NCBI RefSeq assembly: GCF_029227915.1
Contig: NC_079875.1
Span: forward strand, 11,655,001 to 11,719,000
From: Hydractinia symbiolongicarpus
Lineage: Eukaryota > Cnidaria > Hydrozoa > Anthoathecata > Hydractiniidae
Length of the DNA stretch: 64,000 bases
Direction of reading: 5' to 3'
The notes beneath the pieces are model-generated. The model was given only the letters and a program-made list of their open reading frames with translations. It made no database searches and had not been told where the DNA came from. Positions 45,986-57,600 of this stretch are shown here, one piece after another (position 1 is the stretch's first letter; every line of letters starts with the position of its first letter). Position numbers and translations under genes: made by a program.

Positions 45986-48900
45986 TTATATGATTTTTTT
46001 TGCCATTAACAAATTAGTTATAAAATCAACAACTTCAGTAACATTATTAGTGATATTTACAAGTAAAATTCGTTCTTCGTTTTCTTGAGGTTCCTCCAAT
46101 GCATTAAACTGTGAATCAAGCAATGCTGGTGACATAAAATGATTCTGTCGTGCTTTCAAACGACTCGAGATCAGTTCTTTATAACCTTTCAAATACACAA
46201 ACCATACGGAAGAACTGCACGACAATTTTTGTCTGTAAATTTCCTTAAGAGCAGAGCATGCTAACACTAGATTTTGTTTAGTCTCTACGTATCTAAAATG
46301 AAAGAATCAGAGAAGGCTTTCTTTATCTATCATTCAATTATTTTATAGTGAGGTCTTCAACTTCGTTTCCAGGGCATTTTTTCACTTCTTGATATCCGAG
46401 ACGGCGCGAAAAAATGCTTGTTTCTTCGCGCCGTCTCGGTTGCAAGAAATGCAAAAAATCGGCCTGAGAACAAGGTTGCACATTCTCAGATGTAATTTCC
46501 TTTATTTGCTAGCATACTACAAGGTATAAAAAGCCAAACCTCGATCCCAGGGCCTGTAGCGTTTTTTAATTTGAGGATGAAACTCCTACGCGTTTCATCC
46601 TCATATCAAAAAACGCTAAAGGCCCTGGGATCGAGGTTGCAAAAAGCTGTGGCAGCACTTTTCACGTGCAAGAGAAGACACAACGAAAACAGATTTTCAT
46701 TTTTACCTTGCTATAAGACTTCTCAGTGTTTCTAACCATACCTTGCGATCCTAAAGCAAAATTTAAAAACAATATTCTCTCTTAAGGATTCTTAAATCTT
46801 AGCACAGAAGAAGAGCACTTTACAAAATTAAATAATTTCACCAGAGAAATATCTATCCACTGATGTCTGATACTGTACCTGACCACCATTTAACAGAGCC
46901 CTATCTGAAGGATTTTAGAATCCACCGTTCATTAAGAGTTCTAAACTTATCTAAATTGCCCTACGGTATGTCTAATGAAAAAATTCAAAATTAATATATA
47001 TATTACATATATTACATACCATGTCATGTAATGGTTCACCATTTTGCATTTTTTGTATTGATTTGCTACTATGGTAACTATCGCCGTCAATGAAGTCGCA
47101 GTTGAGCTGAAAGAAATGTTCTTTGGATTGTTTTGTTCCAACGAGTGTAAAAGATATAACTTTCCGCTTTCTGCATTCACAAACAAAAACATTAGTTCTG
47201 TCAGTATTTACAGCCTTGCTGCGAATTTTGTCTCGCCATCTTGAATTTTTTAAAAATATAAAAAACATATTTGTTCTTTTTATAACAGAGTTTTTGTTTC
47301 ATGGCAATCTCGTCATCCTGGATTTGTAACTTGACTCGTCACATTAAGTAAGTGTAGATGAAAGATAGATCCCTGTGAAGGCAATACCTACTGATTTTAG
47401 AACTCGAATTGATATAAAATTTCCTAGGGAATAGGTTGATCATATTTCTTACATTGCGACAAAGATGATAGGATGTTTATAAACAGTTTATAAACGACTC
47501 TGCATGCAACGTGGAGTTTTGATTTTGCGTGGAGAACAATACCCATGTTTACCAAAATTACGAATTGTGACTGAACAATAACAACCAGCAAACGCTTGAA
47601 GCAACCAAAAAGAAAAAGAGAAGAATATTGCTAAAGAGATTCATTTTAGTGTCTTTTGTATCTTTGAACCAATAAATTACATTGATAGTCATTTTACCTT
47701 ACATATTCCTGTTTTTTTACCTAGAATGCGCGCGCAAGTACAAAATTCCGCAAACTTTAGTAAATCTTTGTAAAGACATCTATCAGTCCTGAGTTAATAT
47801 TACATTTGCAATATCATCCTGATAAATATTTATACAGGAAGGCTCGAAAAGTCGGTAAAAAGAGTTCTGGTGCATATAAAGCCTACATTGACATTATCTG
47901 AAACTCACATCGAAGCACAGAGTGGGTTTGATAACAACGATTTATACACAATACCGGGGTACAACTTCATTTCACGTTGTAGAGAAATTGGGAAAGGTGG
48001 AGGTGTGGCCACTTATATATCGGAACAATTGACATGGAAAAGGAGGGAAGATCTAGAGGTGAATGACATTGAATGTATCTGGCTCGAAATTTTTCCGAAA
48101 AACGCAAAAAGTTTTCTTATATGCTGTATGTATAGACCCCCTGACTCATCTCTATATCTGAATTCTCGTTTTAACGAAATTTTAAGAGAAATGTTAATAG
48201 CTGTTAATAAATTAACACTAGAAACAATCATTATGGGCGATGTTAATGTGAATTATTTGAAACAAGGTGATCATCGTGAAATCAAAGATATATTCAAATT
48301 GCAATCATTTGTACAGCTCGTAAAAAAGCCCACGAGAATAACGCAAGACACTGAAACATTAATTGATGTGATATTTACTAACAAAAGTTCGACGATCTCC
48401 CACACGGACGTTCTACCTCTGAGTCTGAGTGATCACGATTGTATTGGTTGCGTAAGAAAAGTTAACCATCAAAAGTTTAAATCGCGCACCACACGATGTC
48501 GAAATTTCAACAAATATGACCCTGAAAAATTGAACACAGACATAAATAATCATGATTGGCAACCTATGTATGAAATGAGTTCCGTGGAAAGTTCCTGGGA
48601 ATATTTTAAAACAACAGTACATGCTATAATCGACAAGCACGCTCCCGTTATAACCAAAATGGTAAAAGGACGTTCCTGTCCGTGGTTGAGTGCTGAAATT
48701 AAGAAACATATGAACAATCGAGATAAACTCTTGAGAAAGGCACGAAAAACGAAGAAAGCGTCAGATTGGTGTTTGTACAGACAATTAAAAAATCTTTGTA
48801 ACAACAAAATTCGAGTTGCAAGAAATGGTTATCAGAAAAACTTGTTAGTGGAAAACCGGCATAATCCTCGTAAGTTTTGGAAAACAATCAAAAGCATATT

Positions 48901-51900
48901 TCCTGCAGGAAAGTCATCATCTCCAACAAATAGTGATCAGCCGGATGCAGCTGAAAAACTTCTTTACGCTAACAAATTTTGTCGATACTTTTCAGATTGC
49001 GCTAGAAAATTGAAGGACGTCGCTTTTCCATTACGAAACCTTATATGGAGATATACTCCAATAATTTCGACCAGGACTGATAAACTCTTTCATTTTCATT
49101 ACGTCACGAAAGTGTTTGTCGAAAAAGAATTAAAATCTTTGAAGAGAAAGAAAGCCACCGGTGCAGATGACATACCACCGGGTGTTTTGAAAGATGCTGC
49201 TACACTCCTTTCTCAACCATTAGCATTCATTATAAACCTGTCGCTGCGTACCAGTACAATACCGTCGGACTGGAAAATCGCAAAAGTTACGCCACTTTTT
49301 AAGGGAGGAAATTCATCTGAAGAAACAAACTATAGACCTATCTCAGTTCTTCCTATAGTTTCCAAGATTCTAGAACGTGCTGTTCATCACCAATTAATTG
49401 ATTATCTAGAATCAAATAACTTACTTTCTCGAAATCAATTTGGGTACCGTCGAAAACGATCAACGGAGATGGCGACTACGTTATTAACGGACAACATCAG
49501 GAAAGAAGTAGACAGTGGCAATCTAGTTGGTGCAATTTTTGTTGACTTGTCAAAAGCATTTGACACTCTTAGTCATGGATTATTACTGTCAAAATTATGT
49601 TCTTATGGTATTAAAGGAATTGCTTTGAATTGGTTCTCAGACTACCTCTTCAATAGAAAGCAGTATTGCGTAGTAAACAACGTAGCATCCGAAGAGAAAA
49701 GTATTGTCTGTGGTGTACCACAAGGATCCATCTTAGGACCTATCTTGTTTTTACTTTATTTCAATGACTTTGAAGAGTGCGTTAAATATTCTGAAGTCAT
49801 AGAGTTTGCAGATGACACGGTGTTATATTTTGCGAGCAAACGGTTACAAGACATCGAAGACAAGTTCAATTACGATCTCGAGAAGATAGCCGAATATCTC
49901 AAAGATAACGAATTAGTAATAAATCTCAGAAAAGGAAAGACCGAGTCAATGGTATTTGGAACTCAAAAACGACTCTCGATGTATTCACGACAAATGAATT
50001 TATATTACAATGACGTTCCAATATCTTCAACTACACATTATAAGTATCTTGGTACTGTTTTGGATCCATCTTTGAACATGAACGAAAACTTCAACACGAT
50101 TTACAAAAGAGCTTCGAACAAGCTACGTTTGTTAAGTTCACTCAAAATGGGTCTTACTGCGGATGCTGTTAGAAAGATCTACACAGCTATTATTTTACCA
50201 GGATTATCCTATTGCAGTAACGTTCAGCTCAAATTCAGTGATACTCAAATAAAGAGACTCGAATCCATTGACAATCGTGCTAGAATTCTGACTCAACAAA
50301 ATGTTCCTGAGATCAGAAAAGAAATTGAAAAACGAGCTGTGCTGTTTGTTAAAAAATGTTTGGATGGTAATGTCTGTGATAACTTTCAAGACTACTTCAC
50401 TGTGAAGCGTCATCAAAGAACAACAAGAAACAACGGTTTTCTTTTATTTATACCTAAAGTGAAATTAGAATTTGCAAAGGGAAGCTTCTTTTCAATGGGT
50501 GTGAGTTTATTCAACTCTTTACCCATTGGAATTAGGCAATGTGAAATTTTTGAGGAATTTAAAGCTTTGTGTCAAGCACATTTTGTTTGATAAGTGTATT
50601 TGTGAGTGTGTTTTCCATACAGCCTGGTTTAGCTTTTGACACAATCTTTTTGAGTTTTGTGTTAACATTCTTTTTCAACTGAGGACTCTATATAGTGCAC
50701 CGTTTTGTGACAGTTTCTTAGTTTGTTTCCCTGTTTTTCTCGATATAGTCTTTCTCTCTTTTTGTCTCTCATTTTATTCCGTACAAATATACATAATCTT
50801 CACATTACATATTTACTTTTTATCTATTGTATATAACCATTTTAAATGAATATTAATATTTTTAACATTTTATTTTCAGGACGCATATTTATAACAGTGT
50901 TTTATATACTGACATGCAAATCCTGTATAAACATTCGTTAAATAATAATAATAAAAATAATAATAATTTGAGCCATATAAGCGTGCAAGTACCGCCACTG
51001 ACGAACCAGATAGCTGCCTAAGGTTAACCGTAAAGCGAAAAATATTTATTCGTACTTTGATAGCCTGATACTCCCAAAAATTGAACCAACAACCTTCCTT
51101 ACGCAGAATTTATACACACAAAGCTATGAAACTGTATTTCAGTATAGTTAAAAAACACTTAAGGTAAAACCTTCAACTGCGTCATCTCGTAGGGCATGGA
51201 GACAGCATCGGTAAAAGCTTTGAAAGGTTAAGCAATAGAAATAACGGTTGCTTTAACAGGAACAAGCATCATTAACAGAAAGCTGGTGCGGAAGCGAACG
51301 AAGGCTTAGCAAAAAGAACCGTTTGAATTTATCTTTTTTGCTTAACGTTCAGCATGCTGTGATTGCACGCATTCCGTAGCTGAAATGGGAGCTTTAATTG
51401 CACTAGAACCCCCTTCGCAGGACCCTTGTTAAGAGGTACCAGTAGAAACCGAATAGGGTATTGTGGGAGACATAAAACAATTTCGCTGTGACGAATTTGG
51501 ACGCTTCCACCTAACAGTTCTAGGAAACAGGATTTAGGAGAGGGATTGTTGAAAACACAATGTGTCGTCAGATATCGTCAGTTTAGAAAAAATAGTTTTG
51601 AACTGAAAATGAAATCCATGTTTTTTTGTTTACTTAGGTTATCATAAAAAAGAAAATCTTAAAAAAACATATTGACCTACCCTTGTGCTTACAGCTGTTC
51701 CAATGGTTGTTCTAAAGTGTTTAAACAAAAAATAGCTGAAACTTTGCGATTTACACAAATATTCATCCCATTTTCGGGGGTTCATTATAACTTTCTATTT
51801 AAATTTTAGCCGTGACGGTTAATATATAAAAAACGAATATTTTAATGTTAGGTGTTTAATTTTCGTCTGCAAACCTTTTTTTAATACACTATAACATTTA

Positions 51901-52730
51901 TTACAGAGAGCACCCTCTTGTTTCTAGAATAACAGAGCCGTAGCTGCTAGGGGGACTGTAAAGAGAAAAATGCACGCCCTCCTCCCCTCTCTTTTTTAAC
52001 CCCATCCCACAGGAAATCTTGTCCTGTTGATTATGTGGAAGTGACTTGTGCAGAGGATACATTTTAATTTTTACCTATTGCCCTGAGCAACAGGAGAACA
52101 GGCGTTATAATATTGGAGCATCTTGCATCTTACATTTGTTTAGGAGGTACAAACCTATCTAACAATTCTAGGATAAGCTTCCGGCAGACCTTAGGCGTAA
52201 AATATGAAGAGGTTGGAACGAGGTTGTGATGTCAGTTCCGCTTGCTGACATTCCCGCTATTTGATTCCTATAATAATATTATTAGAAATTTTTTTAATGC
52301 CTTTTGAATAAGTCGAACAATAAATGCTATGTTTTATTTATTTTGATGATGTTTAAAAAAACTCCATAATCAGTTCGAATGGAAACAAAATAAGCCAGTG
52401 GTAGATTAAACAAGGTTATTGGAAATATTTACTTTGAAAGTATGAGACTGATACACTTTTTTAAAAATATAACCTAAACCTCCCGTAAAAGAGAGTTATG
52501 TCGAGAGTATAAGTTTCTTTAAGATCGTTATAAGAGTTTAAAAATTTAAAACTGTAAAGACTGAGAACTAACGTAAAAAATTACAATACTAAAGAGACGT
52601 CCGGGTGCGGATAATGTTTCTAAAAAAATAAAGAATAAAATAATTCGTGATGAAAGTTTAATTAAACTTAAAACCTTTATACTTACTTTCCAGAACCGGA
52701 AACTCCCATCATTACAAGAACGAAACTCAT
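45986..52730 (-). CDS. IDNK: Gluconokinase homologue
   Basis: Gluconokinase phosphorylates D-gluconate with ATP to 6-phosphogluconate, feeding the pentose phosphate pathway. Exons 5' to 3': 52730-52687, 51711-51693 (19-nt microexon), 47106-47020, 46750-46707, 46292-45986. The phase closes to 166 codons plus stop. The P-loop is MGVSGSGKTTIG across exons 1 and 2. DFIDGDSYH and KMQNGEPLHD are the substrate-binding segment, DRKVWLETL follows, then LVLACSALKEIYRQKL and FVYLKGYKELISSRLKARQN with HFM. Human IDNK is about 187 residues. About five residues expected between TIGTA and LNCDF are missing, so one more microexon may be undetected. A LINE fills most of the intron 47107-51692 in antisense. 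No signal or membrane segment is seen; the protein is expected in the cytosol. Confidence 0.9.
46358..46478. repeat. MITE of the CCTCGTTCCCAGG family with long inner palindrome
   Basis: The left end is CAACTTCGTTTCCAGGGC and the right end GGCCTGAGAACAAGGTTG. Inside, CCGAGACGGCGCGAA pairs with TTCGCGCCGTCTCGG, so the element folds into a long hairpin. It sits in an IDNK intron. Confidence 0.65.
46535..46639. repeat. MITE of the same family, almost full-length palindrome
   Basis: CAAACCTCGATCCCAGGGCC at the left pairs with GGCCCTGGGATCGAGGTTG at the right. The core arms (GCGTTTTTT, ATGAGGATGAAAC-like) are also nearly perfectly inverted. It is the least diverged copy in the window. It lies in an IDNK intron about 70 bp from an exon. 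Confidence 0.75.
47837..50970 (+). mobile_element. CR1/L2-like non-LTR retrotransposon, 5'-truncated
   Basis: The element carries a long endonuclease-reverse transcriptase frame and ends in an AATAAT microsatellite tail (about 50941-50970) rather than poly(A), as in CR1/L2-type LINEs. The first strands of the endonuclease are missing, so it is truncated at about 47837. It lies in an IDNK intron in antisense orientation. No clear target duplication was found. Clade assignment is tentative. Confidence 0.8.
47870..50590 (+). CDS. LINE endonuclease-reverse transcriptase polyprotein (5' end missing)
   Basis: A 906-codon frame is open from GTG 47870; the frame itself continues somewhat upstream without a Met. 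The endonuclease part shows SETHIEAQ (metal-binding Glu, about residue 10), IIMGDVNVNY (about 122) and LSLSDHD (about 186). The reverse transcriptase spans about residues 440-720 with NYRPISVLP, FVDLSKAFD (motif A Asp), GVPQGSILGPILF (motif B) and FADDTVLYF (catalytic Asp pair). The C-terminal domain ends FKALCQAHFV. The complete lack of stops shows a recent insertion, although loss of the N terminus should prevent autonomous movement. Confidence 0.92.
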   Translation: MHIKPTLTLSETHIEAQSGFDNNDLYTIPGYNFISRCREIGKGGGVATYISEQLTWKRREDLEVNDIECIWLEIFPKNAKSFLICCMYRPPDSSLYLNSRFNEILREMLIAVNKLTLETIIMGDVNVNYLKQGDHREIKDIFKLQSFVQLVKKPTRITQDTETLIDVIFTNKSSTISHTDVLPLSLSDHDCIGCVRKVNHQKFKSRTTRCRNFNKYDPEKLNTDINNHDWQPMYEMSSVESSWEYFKTTVHAIIDKHAPVITKMVKGRSCPWLSAEIKKHMNNRDKLLRKARKTKKASDWCLYRQLKNLCNNKIRVARNGYQKNLLVENRHNPRKFWKTIKSIFPAGKSSSPTNSDQPDAAEKLLYANKFCRYFSDCARKLKDVAFPLRNLIWRYTPIISTRTDKLFHFHYVTKVFVEKELKSLKRKKATGADDIPPGVLKDAATLLSQPLAFIINLSLRTSTIPSDWKIAKVTPLFKGGNSSEETNYRPISVLPIVSKILERAVHHQLIDYLESNNLLSRNQFGYRRKRSTEMATTLLTDNIRKEVDSGNLVGAIFVDLSKAFDTLSHGLLLSKLCSYGIKGIALNWFSDYLFNRKQYCVVNNVASEEKSIVCGVPQGSILGPILFLLYFNDFEECVKYSEVIEFADDTVLYFASKRLQDIEDKFNYDLEKIAEYLKDNELVINLRKGKTESMVFGTQKRLSMYSRQMNLYYNDVPISSTTHYKYLGTVLDPSLNMNENFNTIYKRASNKLRLLSSLKMGLTADAVRKIYTAIILPGLSYCSNVQLKFSDTQIKRLESIDNRARILTQQNVPEIRKEIEKRAVLFVKKCLDGNVCDNFQDYFTVKRHQRTTRNNGFLLFIPKVKLEFAKGSFFSMGVSLFNSLPIGIRQCEIFEEFKALCQAHFV
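50980..52680. other. IDNK intron sequence beyond the LINE
   Basis: Apart from the 19-nt IDNK microexon at 51693-51711, I see no feature on either strand. Confidence 0.5.
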
Positions 52731-53269
52731 TTTTTTAAACGGACGATTTGTTGTTTTTTATGTTTGCACAGCGCCAAAGCAAATCTGCAGAAAGCTCGCC
52801 GACACATGGAGGGGCTAACTAAATTATGCATCACCGGTGTGTATTTTCAGGACCATGCATATGATGACGATTGGATACACTCGCATGATGCTTGATAAAT
52901 ATTCGCATGTCATACTCATGGCTTAAAGAGCAACACGTATTAATTCCTATTACGGGAAAAAATATTAAATTCACGCTTAGTTGACCGTAAAAATCCATGC
53001 TAGAAGACATCATCTTTCATAGCAAACACCTCTTACAGGACATCATCGGTGAATTTACGCTCAAAGAACAAGTTGAAACGGATCACAATGGACAATTATG
53101 ATTTTTAGAATATGTAGTTGATAAAACTTTCAGTTCTGATCCAAACTAAAAGTTGAAATCATTTCAACTTTCAACAAGAACGGTCAAAATTTAAAAGAAC
53201 CAACAATAGAATAATTAGCAGGTAGGCAATAATATTTAAGTATTCTTCTTGTTCCGCTATGATCCGTTG

Positions 53270-53388
53270 CAACCTATGTTCCAGGACCTGTTGCCTCTTT
53301 TTGCATATCGGACGGCTGAACGTACTTTTTCGTCAGACCTATTAATAGGCGCAGCGCCGCTGAGAAAAAAGGCCTGGGGATGAGGTTG
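53270..53388. repeat. MITE with 9-bp target duplication
   Basis: The ends are CAACCTATGTTCCAGGACC and GGCCTGGGGATGAGGTTG. The flanks GATCCGTTG (53261-53269) and GATTCGTTG (53389-53397) match at eight of nine bases. Confidence 0.7.
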
Positions 53389-53588
53389 GATTCGTTGTGC
53401 TTTTGAGTGGAAATTCACCCTTAACAGTCCGAAAACTGGGCATACTTTTATTGAGAAATCTCTCTATATTTCGTATTTCCTAAGAAGAACCAAAATCTTT
53501 GTTAAGTTAAGTATAACTTATTTACAATATGTTCTCTCGAATCGTAAAAATAAAATAGTAAGCCACACTAGATCGATTCTATTTTACC

Positions 53589-53677
53589 CAATCTCGTTCC
53601 CAGGGCTTTTTGTCGTCTTATGTTCGTCTTGCCGTCTAATATGCAAAAAGAGACAACATGTCCTGGGATCGAGGTTG
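53589..53677. repeat. MITE with perfect 9-bp target duplication
   Basis: The ends are CAATCTCGTTCCCAGGGC and GTCCTGGGATCGAGGTTG. The flanks are identical: TATTTTACC at 53580-53588 and at 53678-53686. This fixes the family boundaries. Confidence 0.8.
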
Positions 53678-54638
53678 TATTTTACCCTGACACCTCAAAA
53701 CAAGTTATACTAGCAAATTTCGGAAGAACCTCTTTAAAATAGTCCTAAGATTTTATTATAATGCTTGAAACAGGACTGAAATATATCTATATCTCTGGAT
53801 ATAATGGTATATAAAAGGTTTCAGCTTTAGTAAAGAAATGGACATATGTTTCCCTAGAACAAACAAATGACATAATAGCAAGACTTGGTAATCCCATCAT
53901 AGAACAAGTTAAAGCATCCTCGTCCTCAGAGTCTCTTGGCCTCTAGGCTGTTAAATTACTGAAATATCACAGCGATATTTTGATACTACAGATTAAAAAA
54001 CTACAGTCTTTAACACATATATTCTAGCTTTTTAATTTTTAACTAGAAATGTTTCCAACAAACATCTGTCATCAGTGTGTCAACTGTACTGTTCGAGATT
54101 GTCAGAAAAAGAAAAATAGCCCTGGGTCAAGAGTTTTCCCAAAATTAAACATAAATAAACTATTTTTGTGGCACAACGGTGTTTTCGTCTAACCAGAGAT
54201 TCGATAGATCTTATTCCTAAATCATGCTTTGATTTGACACTGAGCTTAGCGATGATTATGAATTTTTTTTTTTTTTTTTTATAGTTTATTTTTGAAACAA
54301 GACATTGCGGTTATTTTAATCCCTCTAATCTACCATAATATCTATGTATATCATACTTCTCAAAAGGTAACCACAGTATCATCTTCCTACGATTAATTTT
54401 GTCAGAAAATCACATAAAAATCGCCTAAAAAATTTCTTTAAACGGAAAATCACAGTACACGAAATCGTAACGATCTCGTTGTACTTCCCGTGGTTTTCCG
54501 GTCTGGTGATTTATGAATGTTTCGTTGTTCGATTAAAGATGGAGGATGAGCTGTTCAAAACAAATTACATCTAAAAAGTAAACACTAAACTAAACAGGGA
54601 AGCGAGCGGAAGGTGCCTATCTAGATATATTTTTCAAA

Positions 54639-57600
54639 ATGAGAAGCAGCAAAACAAACCTCACAGAGGCTTATGCATGCAAAATTCGCTTACTAGATGA
54701 TGTTGAAATGTCATTTGAATTCAAGGTTAGCTATCTAAATTAAAAGAACTTAATAAACTTTTCCCTGTTAGTTTATAAAACATGCCTCACTATGAATCAT
54801 GTTGTGTATGATTTTTACCAGGAATGTAGACCTTTTTATATGTTTACATTTTTTGCAGTAAGCCCTTTTGTTTTTGACAAATGCGTGGTAGGCAAAAAGA
54901 TGCGGGCGCTGTGAAGTGGAACCTTTCCAGTCTGTTTCTTCACACAAAGGTATCATTCAGACTTTATATAAATATATGTCAATCAGATTTTATCCCTCTA
55001 CACTCAATAATAGTTTAAAGCCTAACAATGTTTCTGTAAAAAGAAATGAGCTGAAAAAAACCTTTATTCAGCAAGCTCCAGCATCTTTTTACTAGGGTGG
55101 CGCCGTAGATTAGTGGTTATAGCTCTCGTACTCTGTGCGAGAGACCGGGGTTCGATTCCTCTTGACAGCGATTCAACATGGGCGAGTGAATGTTACCATA
55201 GCCCCGGGTTAACCCAAGCCATGTGAGGGAAATTGGGAAGATGGCACACTGTGTGGGCCGTTGGATGTTGCCGGGAGTTGTCTAGTAGAGCGCGGGCTCT
55301 AATTGGGTCTGCGTAGCTCAAAATGAGCATTAAATACTCTAGGACTCTCCATCTACGCCATGGCCCCTCCTGGAAATAATAGACAGGGTATATCCCTCGA
55401 TATTTGTGAGGCTAGCCATGTAAAATATGCACATCTATCTAGGGTACCGATAAGCCGCATACGCCATAAAAAGTGCAGGGATTTCCTGGCGAGTTTGGCG
55501 TTTTGAAAAAAATTCAAGTATTTGTCTGAAAAAACCCGTATAGACCTGAACAATGCCCAGAAAAAAAAGAAAAATAATCAAAGATTCGCCACCAATGATT
55601 CAAAAAACTATAAAAATTAAAATAAACTTATTATGTGGTAGCGAAGTTCTTAAAAGAACTGTTTTTGATGGTTTTTGATAAGATTTACTTGATAAATTTC
55701 TTAGATATAAACTTTATTCTCCTTTCTCTTTAAGCGCCTATTTCCAACTGTCGCCCGAATGGTATGTTACAATAAATTGCATTTCGGGAATGCTCCAAGC
55801 AGGTTCGGACAATTTGGGAGGGACAACCGCCAATTTTATTTGAAAACTCACCCGAACTCGGCCTTATATATGGAGGCGTTTGCGGCTTATTAGCACCCTC
55901 ATCCCTTTGCCTGCCACACAGTTGTTAGAGGCAAAAGGTCTTACCACAGGAAATGCAAATATTTAAACAGGTCTAGAAGGTCATGGTATAAATCATGGTG
56001 GTGATAACTTTTGCTCTTGAAATTAAAATATAGTTTGCGTTTAGTCCAGATTTAGAACATTATCAGTGGAACAATGCTACTAACCACAGATAAAAGTTTT
56101 TTGCCATAATTTGATATTCTTTAATAAAGATCTGCATTTATTGCCTGCTGGTTTTTTCAATTTTTCTTGCACTTTGGCAAGAATCCGGTCAAAGGTAAAC
56201 ATTGAAAGTTGTCTAACGTTGTAGTTTTTTCCACAAAAACGGAATTTCCCAAATAGTAAACTTGGTTGGATTAGATTAATTTCGCGTAAACACACTTTAA
56301 TAATTTAAACATATTTTGGATTAGCCACTGCAATACTTAATGTACAAATAAATTTTCTAGCTTTACCTTTAATTAATGCTAAAAGATGCACAAAAGTAAG
56401 TAGGTAAGTAAGTAGTCATTTATTCGGAATAAGAAATTGACAAGACTCATTCATTTGTAAGGATAAAAGTACTGGAAATATTAAAAACAATATTGTAACC
56501 CTTCAGAATTTAGGTATAATAATGTAAACAATTTTGTCTGTAACTAGAAAAATTTTAAAAAAGCTATACTATCAAAATGATGATAAAAATCTCTCTTAAA
56601 GCTAAATTTATTCTATTGCTAGATACAGGGTCTTTAATTATTTGAATTTATGTTTTCAGAACAACATTTGTTGAAGTTCAATAGGACTATATGTGGAGAC
56701 TTCACATCCCCATGAAAATAAAGGGTCTAAGTAAATGTGATTAATTTAGGATGCATTTATAATTTGTATTAATTTGTACATTTGTATTTTAGAAAGAAAC
56801 CAAAGGTTCTGCTTTGTTGGATTATATTTCTAACGAGCTTGACTTACTTGAAAAGGATTATTTTGGTCTTAGATATGTTGATAACAATAAACAACGGGTA
56901 TGTTTATTTGTTGTTATGGTTACTTATCCTTTGTTTACTTTGCTTCTTAAAAATGTAAATGATCTTCATTAGCTAAAATTCCAATCTTGTTAGATAAAAA
57001 ATACAATTTTTTTGATTTTACGGAATTAAGTGTTTGTGGATACAGGATGATTCTGAAACCTGTTTTGGGAAATTTAATTTCATTATCCATTTTTAATTCA
57101 CAATGAATTTAAACTATTCTTAGTTTCTACAGACTATAAATCCACATTTGTTCTAAGCAGTACCCTAAAATAGAAAATTTAATTTCATGTAATATTTTTA
57201 CACTTTATTATTTGTTGTTTTTTATACTTTCTTATAAAGCTTATAAAACAAAAATGTGGATACTTGGAACAAAAAAATTAAATTATTTAATTTTGGATGT
57301 GTCTAACTTTTGCTTTATATCCATTTGGGTCAGTCATTCTGATTTATTTTGAACTCTAAGATAGACACCACAAGCTTCTATGTGGATTATCTTTTCTGCT
57401 TTTCTAAATGTCACATTATGACCACTTAAAGTAACTAAAAGTTGAATTAAGGAATCCTAATTTACAATCTGGTTTATTAACTTACAATATTAAAATGTCT
57501 GTGGTGGAAATTTTTTATCTTTTCCCTAAATAAAATTTACTCTTATAAAGAATATGCATAAAAAAGCAAAAATTTGGAACCATGTCTGGCCATTTGATTC

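Larger units (their letters stand above)
52735..54635. promoter_or_regulatory. Divergent intergenic region between IDNK and the FERM gene
   Basis: IDNK (minus) and the FERM gene (plus) are transcribed away from each other from this 1.9-kb interval, so it must contain both promoters unless 5' noncoding exons lie elsewhere. Two MITEs (53270-53388, 53589-53677) lie inside. No TATA box or known site could be assigned with confidence. Confidence 0.4.

Noticed and set aside
47837-50970. LTR retrotransposon
   Set aside because: No long terminal repeats, protease or integrase are present; the endonuclease plus reverse transcriptase order and microsatellite tail indicate a LINE.
55099-55172. Functional tRNA gene
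   Set aside because: A and B boxes are good, but the acceptor stem does not pair properly and a SINE body follows directly.
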